A DNA stretch of 35,286 nucleotides from Lacticaseibacillus hulanensis (GTDB lineage: Bacteria; Bacillota; Bacilli; Lactobacillales; Lactobacillaceae). Below the pieces are notes generated by a model. The model saw only the letters and a program-made list of their open reading frames with translations, made no database searches and had not been told where the DNA came from. The stretch is from NCBI RefSeq assembly GCF_004010095.1, contig NZ_RRYD01000005.1:1-35286 (forward strand), written 5' to 3'. How positions within the stretch are numbered: the stretch's first letter is position 1; each line of letters opens with the position of its first letter. Below, piece after piece: positions 24,542-33,193 of the stretch. Both the position numbers and the translations under genes were made by a program.

Positions 24542-24555
24542 TGTTTTGCAAAACA
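24542..24555. promoter_or_regulatory. Perfect 14-bp palindrome in the divergent metK region
   Basis: TGTTTTGCAAAACA is fully self-complementary. It abuts the leftward -35 box and lies just upstream of the metK leader start, so one bound protein could affect both directions. Confidence 0.35.
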
Positions 24556-24590
24556 CCCCTATAAGTATGTTAGGATATATTAGTTGCAAA

Positions 24591-24718
24591 GAATTCCCGA
24601 TGGGGCCAGACGCACAAAGCAGAGATTTATTAATGTTGCTGCTAAATTGAACAGCATTACTTTGCTCAGTGTTCTGGTTTGCCTTGTAACCGACAATCGA
24701 AGGGGGAAACATATTTTC
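24591..24718 (+). ncRNA. SMK-box (SAM-III) riboswitch of metK
   Basis: The conserved core of the SMK box is readable: an early TTCCCGATGGGG (24594-24605), then GCCTTGTAACCGA (24681-24693) and AAGGGGGAA (24700-24708) carrying the Shine-Dalgarno sequence. SAM binding is expected to pair the ribosome site with upstream bases and block translation. Between the two conserved parts is an unusually long arm of about 75 bases (24606-24680), which can fold with CCAGA (24605-24609) against TCTGG (24673-24677) at its base and AAAGCA/AGCAAAG-like pairings inside. No terminator lies between it and the start codon, in line with translational control. Confidence 0.88.
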
Positions 24719-25903
24719 ATGCAGGAACGACACTTATTTACGTCCGAGTCCGTCTCTGAGGGCCACCCGGATAAGGTCGCTGACCAGATCAGCGACGCAA
24801 TTCTCGATGCGATTTTGAAACAAGATCCAATGGCACGTGTGGCTTGCGAAACAACCGTTACGACCGGCTTGGTGCTGGTTGTCGGCGAAATTTCGACGAC
24901 CGCCTACGTTGACATTCAGGGAATTGTCCGTGGAACTATTCGCCGCATTGGCTACACCAAGGAAAGTGGGTTTGATCCCGATTCCGTTGCGGTTCTAGTT
25001 GCACTTGATGAACAGTCACCAGACATTGCGCAGGGGGTTGATGAATCCCTCGAAGCGCGCGATGCCGACACCGACCCACTTGATAAGATTGGGGCGGGCG
25101 ATCAGGGGATGATGTTTGGGTTTGCTGTTGATGAAACGCCCGAACTCATGCCACTGCCAGTAGCCTTGGCACACGCTTTGATGCGGCGCACCGCAAAATT
25201 GCGCCACGATGGGACACTGACATACCTGCGTCCCGACGCCAAGGCCCAGGTTACCGTTGAGTATGACGATAACGAAAAGCCGGTACGTGTGGACACGATT
25301 GTTTTGTCCACGCAGCACGACCCAGACGTCACGCTTGATCAGATTCGCACGGACGTTGAGGAACAAATCGTGCGCAAGGTCATTCCGGCCAAGCTGCTAG
25401 ATGACAACACCAAGATTCTCGTGAACCCAACCGGCCGTTTTGTTCTCGGTGGGCCAGCAGCCGATGCTGGTTTGACCGGGCGCAAGGTCATCGTGGACAC
25501 GTACGGTTCGTACGCACGCCATGGTGGTGGTGCCTTCTCCGGGAAGGACGCGACCAAGGTTGACCGGTCTGCATCATATGCAGCACGGTACATTGCCAAG
25601 AACGTCGTTGCGGCTGGTTTAGCCACGAAGATTGAAGTTCAACTAGCGTACGCAATTGGTGTTGCGCGGCCGGTATCAATTTCAGTTAACACTTTTGGCA
25701 CCAATAAAATTGCAGAAGAGAAGATTGTCGATGCAATTCGCGACAACTTCGATTTGCGCCCGGCAGGCATTATCGAAATGCTGAACTTGCGCCGGCCAAT
25801 ATATGAACAAACTGCGGCTTATGGTCACTTCGGCCGCACAGATGTTGACTTGCCATGGGAACACCTCGACAAGGTTGACACACTGAAGCAATTGCTTAAA
25901 TAG
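24719..25903 (+). CDS. metK: S-adenosylmethionine synthetase, 394 aa
   Basis: Makes SAM from methionine and ATP. Signatures are the N-terminal [24 protein letters not shown], the [12 protein letters not shown] methionine/ATP motif (about residues 118-129) and the glycine-rich [17 protein letters not shown] loop (about 264-280). Length is standard. I place the start at the ATG at 24719, 12 bases after the GGGGG of the SMK-box Shine-Dalgarno; a longer frame would start inside the riboswitch. Feedback by SAM through the leader is the expected control. A terminator follows at 25920. Confidence 0.97.
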   Translation: MQERHLFTSESVSEGHPDKVADQISDAILDAILKQDPMARVACETTVTTGLVLVVGEISTTAYVDIQGIVRGTIRRIGYTKESGFDPDSVAVLVALDEQSPDIAQGVDESLEARDADTDPLDKIGAGDQGMMFGFAVDETPELMPLPVALAHALMRRTAKLRHDGTLTYLRPDAKAQVTVEYDDNEKPVRVDTIVLSTQHDPDVTLDQIRTDVEEQIVRKVIPAKLLDDNTKILVNPTGRFVLGGPAADAGLTGRKVIVDTYGSYARHGGGAFSGKDATKVDRSASYAARYIAKNVVAAGLATKIEVQLAYAIGVARPVSISVNTFGTNKIAEEKIVDAIRDNFDLRPAGIIEMLNLRRPIYEQTAAYGHFGRTDVDLPWEHLDKVDTLKQLLK

Positions 25904-25919
25904 TGATCGATTGGTATGG

Positions 25920-25949
25920 GAGGCAACTTATTTAGTTGTCTCTTTTTTT
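25920..25949 (+). terminator. Terminator of metK
   Basis: GAGGCAACT and AGTTGTCTC pair (one G-U) around a short loop, followed by seven T. Confidence 0.85.
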
Positions 25950-26028
25950 ACGCCCAAGTGCGCTTAAGGAATCGACTAAGTTGGTGGGGATACACGCCGT
26001 TGATTCAAAAGAGGAGTAAAACTAACAA

Positions 26029-27510
26029 ATGAACCAAACTAATACGAAAAAGCAAAAGCAGACCAATGTTACGGTCATGACCATCACAATTTTCATTGCG
26101 ACGTTCATGACGGCGATTGAGGGGACAATTGTCAGCACGGCAATGCCAACAATTGTGGGCTCCCTGCACGGGGTGAAACTCATGAACTGGGTGTTCACGA
26201 TGTACTTACTCACCAGTGCGATGGCAACGCCAATTTATGGGAAAATGGCTGACCGGATTGGCCGCAAGCCGGTGCTGCTGATTGGCCTGGCATTATTTAT
26301 CTTGGGATCACTAATGAGTGGCCTGTCAGAGTCGATGCCGATGCTGATTCTGTTCCGTGCGCTTCAGGGGATTGGCGCGGGTGGAATCATGCCCGTGACC
26401 TTCACGATTATTGCGGATATTTATCCCATCGAAAAACGGGCAAAGGTGCTTGGCCTGAACGGATCGGCCTGGGGGATTGCCGCGGTGGTTGCGCCGTTAA
26501 TCGGGGGCTTCATCGTGGACAAGCTTTCCTGGCACTGGGTCTTTTTCCTCAACGTTCCCATTGGCCTAGTGACGATGTTGCTAACGGTGATCTACTTGCA
26601 GGAACATTACGTTAAAACTAAGGCACCAGTGGACTTTGCTGGTACCATCTATCTGGCACTGACGTTACTGTTCATGCTTTCCGGATTTCAGCTGCTGGAT
26701 AGTAAAAACGGGATATTCATTTTCGCGGCGATGCTTGTTCTGGCCGCCGCCAGCCTCGCGTTGTTTATCCGCCAAGAGAAGCGGGCACAAGACCCGATCA
26801 TCAGCCTCGATTTGTTCAGCTCACGCACGTTCACGATTCAAAACGTCTTGGCGGCGCTGGTTTCGGGGATTGTTATGGGTCATGAAGTGTACATGCCGAT
26901 GTGGATGCAGGGCATTTTGGGTCTAGATGCATCCATGGGTGGATTCGCGGTCACTCCCAGCAGCCTGCTGTGGGTAGTCGGGTCGTTCGTTGCCGGGCGC
27001 ATGATTGTCACGATGCGGCCGCAACGGGTGCTTGTTTTCTCACTGGGGATTATCCTAGTGGGGATTGCGGTGCTGGCGATTGTGCCGGCAAGCACGCCGT
27101 TTGCATTTTTCCTCCTGATTTCCGCAGTTCTGGGTAGCGGTTTTGGGATTGCAATCACGACGACTACGGTTAGCTCGCAGGCCGCGGTTGAACAAGACAA
27201 GATTGGGGTCGCGACTAGCTTCAATACGTTGAGCCGGACCCTCGGCCAAACTGTGATGGTGGCCATTTTCGGTATGATTTTCAACGTCCAAGTCGGTAAA
27301 GGTGTGGCTGCGAGCAGCGGCGTGCACACCGCGATGATGAACAAGCTTATCAATCCGCACACGGTCAGCCAGTTGCCGGCAAACGTTGTTCCGACGTTGC
27401 GGCACATTCTGTTTAACGCGCTGCACGGGGTTTACATTGCCTGCTTGGTCGTCGTCATCATCGGCATCTTGTTGAACCTGCTTGATAAAAAGAAGGTTGC
27501 CAAGCAGTAA
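26029..27510 (+). CDS. MFS drug:H+ antiporter, DHA2 (EmrB/QacA) family, 493 aa
   Basis: A 14-helix multidrug-efflux-type transporter in the cytoplasmic membrane. Diagnostic motifs are the DHA2 segment EGTIVSTAMPTIVGSL in helix 1, motif A GKMADRIGRKPVL (loop 2-3), the RALQGIGAGG motif B region and the antiporter motif C LNGSAWGIAAVVAPLIGG. The acidic residue in helix 1 is Glu (AIEGT) where many homologues have Asp. Substrates are unknown. GAGGAG at 26011-26016 serves the ATG at 26029. No adjacent regulator gene is seen. A structured palindromic element begins about 20 bp after the stop. Confidence 0.92.
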   Translation: MNQTNTKKQKQTNVTVMTITIFIATFMTAIEGTIVSTAMPTIVGSLHGVKLMNWVFTMYLLTSAMATPIYGKMADRIGRKPVLLIGLALFILGSLMSGLSESMPMLILFRALQGIGAGGIMPVTFTIIADIYPIEKRAKVLGLNGSAWGIAAVVAPLIGGFIVDKLSWHWVFFLNVPIGLVTMLLTVIYLQEHYVKTKAPVDFAGTIYLALTLLFMLSGFQLLDSKNGIFIFAAMLVLAAASLALFIRQEKRAQDPIISLDLFSSRTFTIQNVLAALVSGIVMGHEVYMPMWMQGILGLDASMGGFAVTPSSLLWVVGSFVAGRMIVTMRPQRVLVFSLGIILVGIAVLAIVPASTPFAFFLLISAVLGSGFGIAITTTTVSSQAAVEQDKIGVATSFNTLSRTLGQTVMVAIFGMIFNVQVGKGVAASSGVHTAMMNKLINPHTVSQLPANVVPTLRHILFNALHGVYIACLVVVIIGILLNLLDKKKVAKQ

Positions 27511-27530
27511 GGGCATGACCTGATTCCTAC

Positions 27531-27901
27531 ACCAGTGGGAGCTCCGCATTGTGGGGTTTGGCCTCCGGGTCCGGGCTGGGCCTCGGGTGTGCTTCGCCGT
27601 GGACGCTGTGGCGGTCGTCTGGAGCCGGAAAAGCGCCGTCTCCAGACTAAAAATTTAGCTTTGCATCGTCGCAGTCTGAATCTAACTCGTACGATGCTTT
27701 GTATGTCACCGTTTGTTCTATCTCGTGCCCAAATCCTGAATGCTCCTCACACAAATCTAAATTTTTCCCACAAGAATAGAGGTTGTGCCAACCGCAAAAA
27801 GCGCGGTCGTCACAACCTCTATTCTTGTTGCCACGGCTGGGCGGCACACCCGAGACCCAGCCCGGACCCTCCGGCCAAACCCCACAACGCTCCGCTGGAC
27901 A
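27531..27901. repeat. Structured intergenic element, copy B (palindromic, ~370 bp)
   Basis: Outer arms at 27549-27592 and 27844-27887 are near-perfect reverse complements (TTGTGGGGTTTGGCC...CTCGGGTGTGC). Inside are two modules facing each other. On the plus strand a hairpin GTCTGGAG/CTCCAGAC (27617-27624, 27640-27647) is followed by TAAAAATTTAGCTTTGCATC. On the minus strand a perfect 17-bp-stem hairpin (27771-27787, 27811-27827) is followed by GGGAAAAATTTAGATTTG. The inner ACCGC/GCGGT pair matches copy A. It lies between the convergent DHA2 transporter and helicase genes. No frame looks coding. Confidence 0.85.
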
Positions 27902-28030
27902 GTAGTATGTACCTTAGTTACCCGTGTTACTGAACCACATAAACGACGTAAAGTGTGGAAAATTCAGGTATTACAGTTTTCCAATTCTGTTGAGACCTAT
28001 CAGCCAGATTTTCTTTTAACCACGTCGTAG

Positions 28031-28380
28031 AGACTGGGTGGGGCCGGTGCGCGTGTAGTGCGGCTGGGATTTTCCTGTGAAAACTATGGTGAGAGAAGAC
28101 CGGTGCGGTTTTTGCATCGGGCTTCTCCACACCATAGCCGGCAAAAATTAAGACCCGCCAGGCGGAGCAATGCTTCCCCAGCGGATCTTAACAACACGTA
28201 TTAAGTTTGTGACCCCAAAAAACAGATGCGGGGCTGAATTTTTAGGTTGAAGACCCCGCTTTTGGGGCTTCAACCGGCCGCACGGAAAATCCCAGCCGCA
28301 CGGAACGCGCACCGGCCCCGCCCAGTCGCGGCCCCTATACCACGCAGTACACACTAACTCCAAAACCACTGACGATGCCG
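28031..28380. repeat. Structured intergenic element, copy C (palindromic, ~340 bp)
   Basis: Outer arms at 28032-28075 and 28284-28327 match in about 40 of 44 positions as reverse complements. Inside are a hairpin CTATGGTG/CACCATAG (28084-28091, 28130-28137) with further AGAAG/CTTCT pairing, an AAGACC/GGATCTT-type pair (~28150-28190), and on the minus strand the GGTTGAAG/CTTCAACC hairpin (28245-28252, 28268-28275) followed by TAAAAATTCAGCCCCGCATC. Positions 28131-28350 recur in inverted orientation at 35068-35286 at roughly 90% identity. It sits about 30 bp past the 3' end of the helicase gene. The gap between copies B and C (27902-28030) shows nothing recognisable. Confidence 0.88.
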
Positions 28381-28408
28381 GACAGCGTTATTGCATGGGG
28401 CTGGTTCA

Positions 28409-31177
28409 TTATGGGACATTCAGTGAAAGTTGCATTCCGCTTTCTATTTTGGCGAGGGTTGTCTGTGTTGCATCTTTGTCGTTCAGACGCACTGCATTTC
28501 CCGAATCGTAATCAATGCTCCGTGATGGGTAATACCACAGCACTTGGTTATCCAGAAAAACGCAATCGGGCAAGTCGCTGTCTGTACGCACGACGCTGAT
28601 GTGCTTTTCGTCGACAGGTGGAATCACACTAGTGGTGTTTGTAATGATTGTGGCGTGCACGTCGCGACTTGGAATCATGTTGAGCAGCGTGGTCGCAATT
28701 GTGCTGCCGGTGATGATGATTTTTTCTTTGGCATTGCGTAAATCGACAGCCATATTTGCCCGATAATTTCCCGGGAAATATTTCAGATTGGGCAGTGGGT
28801 GCTGATCCGGTTCGAGTTCGTAGTGAAGCTCCTTGTAGGTGCGCTCGCGGCTGTGATACATACTCGCAAGTGCGGGGATAATCACGTCGACGTAATCTAT
28901 CACGCTGATTTTGGTTTTGCTTGTCAGCATTTTGTGCAGGTGACCCAAATACTGCTCCAACGTTCCGTGCCAGGAGATAGGCATTGCCAGAATTAAGGTA
29001 TCTAGTGATGCGACGTCGAAGCTATCACCTGCATAGCTGCCGATTGCGAGGACGACGTATGGTTTCGTGCATGCGCGCAAACTACTTAACACTTCTTTGT
29101 TTACGTGATTTTTCTGCTGGCCGGACAGTTTGAAAATTGGCGCACTGGTCTTTGCAGCCAGCAAGTCGGCCAGCACTTCAATGTGTTTGGTGCGGCGGGT
29201 CAATAACAAAATATGCCTGCCAGCGTTCAGCCCACGCTGGATGTCTTCAATAATTGCGTCGTTCCGTGGCGCGTTAGTCGCTAATGCATTTAGAATTTGC
29301 TCGACGGGTGCGGTTAATAAGGCCGGATGGTGTGCGCCAAAGCTTGTGCAGCGCGGAGTGTATTGCCGTTTTAGTTGATCAACACTCGCGGCAACTTTGG
29401 AACTGCGGTATCCGATATCACCGAAGCGCAACTGTAGTACATTATCCATACCATCGCGGCGATGCGTGGTGGCGGATAATCCGTAAAGGTAGTTGCACGT
29501 AATCTGCTTGAACACGGCATCGTACGTTAAGGCGGGAATACTGTGTGTTTCGTCCACAATCACTAGGCCGTAATCGGCAAAAACATTGCTGAGGTCGCGG
29601 CGATTTTTCAGGGTTTGCAGCGTGGCCACGTCAATTACACCGCTGCGGTTATCTTTGGCGCCGAATAACCGGCCAATCACATCTTTTTTTCGTAATCTAC
29701 CAGTGTTGGTGTGTTCAACAATGTACGGCTTGGTTTCAATCGTCAATAGTTTGCCCAACTCATCGCGCCACTGTTCGGCAAGGGTTTTGCTCTGTACCAG
29801 AATCAACGTGCTGACGCCCAGGCTTGCAATCATGCTGGCGGCGACAATTGTTTTACCAAACCCGGGGCGAGCGACCATGATTCCCGAACTTTGCGCGAGC
29901 ATTGCGTCATGGGCGTGCTGCTGTTCGTTACTTAGTTGGCGCGTGAGGCGTGCACTGATGGGGTGACCAAGTGTAGTGGTGTCAGTAGTTTGGCTATTGG
30001 GCACGTTATTGATAATGGTCTGCAGGATGCCGCGCGGGAGGGACAGCGTTGCTCGCGTGTGGTGTTCAAGGCTGATGTAGCGCGGAATTCGATATGTGGA
30101 CAGGCGAAGTCGCTCGCGCCTTGTGAATTCTGGATTGGGGAAAGCGCCGAGCGTGCGCAGTGCGTGGAACTCTGCTGGTGCTAGTTGCTGCGTAGCTATT
30201 TGCAATTCATTGCCCGCATTTATTGTCAAAGGTGCTGTGATTGCGCGCAGGGCGTTGAGCGATTCCGTGCTGCGATTGTTAGCATCAACTTGCTGCGCGC
30301 TAAACTCGGTGTCAGTTTTGCTCATTTGCATTAACGCGTGAGCGAGCATGTCGTCCGAAACCAGGCCGACATTAGACAGAGCTTCCCACTGGTCAGGCAG
30401 GACGCGCAACTGTTCATCAAGGAACGCGCTGCCGCCAGTCGCTAAGTCCCTGCCGGAAAGCGGGGCGGCGATGACATTACCCGGACCGGTTTGTGGTGCT
30501 AAATCTTGGTTAGGCCAGATGCGGTCGAAAAGTGGCCAGTCGATTGCTTCGTCTTCGCGCATCGCGGCGGCAATAATTGCTTCACCGAGGCGGCGGGCCC
30601 GCCACGCTTTTTGGGCGTGAGCAAAAAACAGCCACAGGTGGCCGCCAGTGCCCAGCTGATTTTGCTCCACGAGCACGGGCAAGTCGTTTGCGGCACAGAC
30701 TGCCAGCAGCGTGTGCATGCGTGTTTGCCAGCCCGGATTATCAACTGCAATGGCGAGTAGATTGGTGGTGTCATTTTTCAGCAGTGGGTACACGCCGATT
30801 GGTTGCCTGCCCGTCAGGTGTGCGCGGATAACTGAGTCTGTGAGTGGCTCAGGTTTGGTCTTGTCGAAGTGACCATCAGCGTAGGGCCGGGCGGGAAAAT
30901 ATACTTCTGCCCCAGCCTTTTTACTGAACTTGCGGACGGCGTATGTGTCAGTGCGCACGACAAAACGCTTGCGAAAGAGGGTAACTTCACGGGGTGTGAT
31001 GTGTTGACCCATCACACCCATTTTCTGCAGAAAGTCCGTCAGCGGCATGGTGAAATAAGTCTGATTGCCGGCAACACGAAACACTGCCATTTTCACACCC
31101 TTCGAATCAAGCGCCATGCTGGTGGCCGTCGTCACCAGTTCGTAGCTTTTGCCACCGTAGCTGTAATGCTCCGCCAT
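28409..31177 (-). CDS. TOTE-type primase-helicase fusion with PLD-like C-terminus, 922 aa
   Basis: Three regions are visible. Residues ~65-265 resemble the archaeo-eukaryotic primase domain of TOTE conflict systems (RKRFVVRTDTYA, PLTDSVIRAHLTGRQPIGVYPLL, GTGGHLWLFF with His180, GNVIAAPLSGR, FLDEQLRVLPDQW). Residues ~410-765 are an SF2 helicase: Walker A ARPGFGKT (436-443), DETH (542-545), SAT (568-570) and a motif VI region LEQYLGHLHKM (740-750). Residues ~805-910 look like a PLD-type domain. Compared with family patterns as I remember them, the primase DxD reads VDNPGW (only Asp146 kept), the motif VI arginines read His and Lys, and the PLD His is missing. It may be decayed or act by DNA binding alone. 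The ATG at 31177 follows GGGAGG. Confidence 0.72.
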   Translation of the reverse strand: MAEHYSYGGKSYELVTTATSMALDSKGVKMAVFRVAGNQTYFTMPLTDFLQKMGVMGQHITPREVTLFRKRFVVRTDTYAVRKFSKKAGAEVYFPARPYADGHFDKTKPEPLTDSVIRAHLTGRQPIGVYPLLKNDTTNLLAIAVDNPGWQTRMHTLLAVCAANDLPVLVEQNQLGTGGHLWLFFAHAQKAWRARRLGEAIIAAAMREDEAIDWPLFDRIWPNQDLAPQTGPGNVIAAPLSGRDLATGGSAFLDEQLRVLPDQWEALSNVGLVSDDMLAHALMQMSKTDTEFSAQQVDANNRSTESLNALRAITAPLTINAGNELQIATQQLAPAEFHALRTLGAFPNPEFTRRERLRLSTYRIPRYISLEHHTRATLSLPRGILQTIINNVPNSQTTDTTTLGHPISARLTRQLSNEQQHAHDAMLAQSSGIMVARPGFGKTIVAASMIASLGVSTLILVQSKTLAEQWRDELGKLLTIETKPYIVEHTNTGRLRKKDVIGRLFGAKDNRSGVIDVATLQTLKNRRDLSNVFADYGLVIVDETHSIPALTYDAVFKQITCNYLYGLSATTHRRDGMDNVLQLRFGDIGYRSSKVAASVDQLKRQYTPRCTSFGAHHPALLTAPVEQILNALATNAPRNDAIIEDIQRGLNAGRHILLLTRRTKHIEVLADLLAAKTSAPIFKLSGQQKNHVNKEVLSSLRACTKPYVVLAIGSYAGDSFDVASLDTLILAMPISWHGTLEQYLGHLHKMLTSKTKISVIDYVDVIIPALASMYHSRERTYKELHYELEPDQHPLPNLKYFPGNYRANMAVDLRNAKEKIIITGSTIATTLLNMIPSRDVHATIITNTTSVIPPVDEKHISVVRTDSDLPDCVFLDNQVLWYYPSRSIDYDSGNAVRLNDKDATQTTLAKIESGMQLSLNVP

Positions 31178-31486
31178 AATTACGCCTCCCATCAGAATTC
31201 GGATTATCCGTCTAACTTAATGCTACTACAGTGAAGGCGGCAATGAAAACGGTTTATTCAAGACGGCACAATCCATTAATGAAGTTGGTACGATTTACCA
31301 GTCGGCCGCGCTGTGCAGCGAGGTGCGTTGCCAAGTCAATATTCGCCAGCAAGTACCCGAGTTTTGGGGTATCAGCGAATTTGGTTCACTTGATTTACGT
31401 GAAAAATAGTCTATAATTTTCGATAAAGAACAGATTGAGTGCTTACTCAAAAAAATCGTGTAAAGCGGAAATAAGGGGGTGCGGTT
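31178..31486. other. Divergent intergenic region between the helicase gene and the acyltransferase operon
   Basis: About 310 bases without a credible gene. It holds a clear rightward promoter at 31390-31417 and the leader of the operon with the ribosome site AAGGGGGTG just before 31487. No good leftward promoter could be assigned. Confidence 0.5.
31390..31417 (+). promoter_or_regulatory. Promoter of the acyltransferase-glycosyltransferase operon
   Basis: TTGATT (31390-31395) and a perfect TATAAT (31412-31417) are separated by 16 bases, about 70 bp before the first gene. Confidence 0.7.
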
Positions 31487-32242
31487 ATGGGCCAAGAACG
31501 CGTGCGATACTATTCAGATTTTGATTCTGATCAAGTAGCAAGCGGTGACCAGAAGCGCACGTTGCCATCCGATTACACGTGGCGTCAATCTAAGCCAGTG
31601 GCAGCGCGAGTTGTCTATTACCTCGCGAAATTGCTTGGCGGGCTCTATTGCCGGTTGTTGCTACACGTACACGTGCGGGGCGCTGACAAATTGCGGCGGA
31701 TTAGTGGCGGTGTGTTTCTTTACGGAAACCACACGCAGCCGGTTGGGGATGTGTTTGTGCCGATGCTGATGGCCGGCAAACGGCATGCAAGCACGGTGGG
31801 CGCACCCGCAAATTTGGGTGTACCCGTTCTCGGCCGCTACCTAAAATTGGGCGGTGCGCTCATTCTGCCCAGCAACTTGCATCAGCTGGCGGCCTTCAAC
31901 AAGGAGCTTGGGGTGCGCGTGCAAAATGGCGATGCGGTGACAATATATCCGGAAGCGCATGTGTGGCCGTATGCGACGATGATTCGGCCATTTGCAAAGG
32001 GCAGCATACATTATCCGGTTGCAAATAACGCACCGGTTTTTGCCATGACCACGACGTATCAGCGGCGCCTCGCCAGCAGCAAACCGCGGATAACGGTTGA
32101 TTTGGATGGCCCGTTTTGGCCGGACACCACGAAGCCACGCAAGGAGAGTCAAGCAATCCTTGAAGCGCAGGTGCATGCGGCGATGGTCAAACGGGCACGC
32201 GCTCAGAATACGTACGAATACGTACATTACGAACCTAAGTAG
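31487..32242 (+). CDS. PlsC-like lysophospholipid acyltransferase family protein, 251 aa
   Basis: A membrane-associated acyltransferase of the PlsC/LPLAT superfamily. The catalytic block reads YGNHTQPVGD: His82 and Asp88 are separated by five residues instead of the canonical four. The second block is TIYPEAHVWPY (about 152-162), standing where PlsC has its EGTR-type motif. A hydrophobic stretch at ~38-60 (VAARVVYYLAKLLGGLYCRLLLHV) may anchor it. The acyl acceptor is unknown; given the operon, a glycolipid or wall polymer precursor is possible. AAGGGGGTG precedes the ATG at 31487, and a strong promoter lies ~70 bp upstream. First gene of a four-gene operon that ends in a second acyltransferase. 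Confidence 0.82.
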   Translation: MGQERVRYYSDFDSDQVASGDQKRTLPSDYTWRQSKPVAARVVYYLAKLLGGLYCRLLLHVHVRGADKLRRISGGVFLYGNHTQPVGDVFVPMLMAGKRHASTVGAPANLGVPVLGRYLKLGGALILPSNLHQLAAFNKELGVRVQNGDAVTIYPEAHVWPYATMIRPFAKGSIHYPVANNAPVFAMTTTYQRRLASSKPRITVDLDGPFWPDTTKPRKESQAILEAQVHAAMVKRARAQNTYEYVHYEPK

Positions 32243-32281
32243 AAAATGCGCGCAGTATTGTGCAGCAAAGGGGAGATAAAA

Positions 32282-33118
32282 ATGAACATTCTGTATTGTG
32301 GCGATGCGAATATGGCTGACGGGATGCTGATTTCGACGCTTAGTTTAACTAAACACATAAAAGGACCAATCCACGTTTATGCACTGACGGCAAGCATCAA
32401 GGCGCCAAGCCGTCAGTTTGCGGCCCTCAGTCAGGACGCCGTTGACCTAGTGCAAACTCAGCTGCAGAAGGTGAACCCGCTCAGTAGTGCCGAACTATTT
32501 GATATTACCGATATTTTCAATGCCAATCCGCCCGTTGCCAACCTGGACACTATGTTTACGCCTTACTGCATGCTGCGGCTGTACAGTGATTTGGTGCCGG
32601 AACTTCCTGAGCGGCTGCTTTATCTGGACACGGACATTATTTGTCGCGAAAGTCCCCAGCATTTCTACGACCAGGACATGACCGGGACGGAATTCGTTGG
32701 CGTGCTCGACCATTACGGTAAGTGGTTCTTCCACAGCCAGCTGCGCGCGCTTGATTACGTGAACTCGGGGATGATGCTCATGAACATGCCCCAGATTCGC
32801 AAGACGGAACTGTTCGAACGCTGCCGCAATGTTTGTGCGACCGTCAAAATGTTTATGCCGGATCAGTCTGCCCTCAACAAGCTGGCAGATACGAAGCGGC
32901 TGGCACCAAGGCGCTACAATGAGCAGCGGCGGTTGCACCGGAACACCGTTTTTCAGCATTTCACCACCAGTTTTCGGTTTTTCCCATGGGTGCACACACT
33001 TTCGGTTAAGCCTTGGGAAGTCGACCGGGTGCACAGCGACTTGCACCTGCACGAATACGATGATGTCTTAGGCGAATACGAAGAAATTAAAACTAAGGTC
33101 GGCCAATCTACTCACTGA
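32282..33118 (+). CDS. GT8-family glycosyltransferase, 278 aa
   Basis: A retaining sugar transferase of the GT8 (LgtC-like) type. The start MNILYCGDANMADGMLISTLSL is the usual nucleotide-sugar-binding strand, the metal-binding DxD is LYLDTD (Asp116, Asp118), and YVNSGMMLMNM is a GT8 hallmark. The C-terminal HTLSVKPWE matches the HxxxxKPW segment of the family. No membrane segment is seen, so the enzyme is expected at the cytoplasmic side of the membrane. The ATG at 32282 is preferred over 32246 because AAGGGGAGAT precedes it. It lies 39 bp after the first acyltransferase and before another GT8 gene. Confidence 0.88.
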   Translation: MNILYCGDANMADGMLISTLSLTKHIKGPIHVYALTASIKAPSRQFAALSQDAVDLVQTQLQKVNPLSSAELFDITDIFNANPPVANLDTMFTPYCMLRLYSDLVPELPERLLYLDTDIICRESPQHFYDQDMTGTEFVGVLDHYGKWFFHSQLRALDYVNSGMMLMNMPQIRKTELFERCRNVCATVKMFMPDQSALNKLADTKRLAPRRYNEQRRLHRNTVFQHFTTSFRFFPWVHTLSVKPWEVDRVHSDLHLHEYDDVLGEYEEIKTKVGQSTH

Positions 33119-33193
33119 TTGTGCTGAAGGGACTATGTCTTGTCCAGAGTCCGGTGTGCGTGGGTGCATGCCAGAGTTAAAGGAGAATTTTTT

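Noticed and set aside
27535..27933. 132-aa plus-strand frame in the intergenic element
   Set aside because: It lies entirely in palindromic repeat sequence, lacks a convincing start signal and has an Arg/Pro/Cys-rich composition typical of chance frames.
28148..28369. 73-aa minus-strand frame in copy C
   Set aside because: Its sequence is set by the inverted-repeat structure. The equivalent frame in copy D is not an independent gene.
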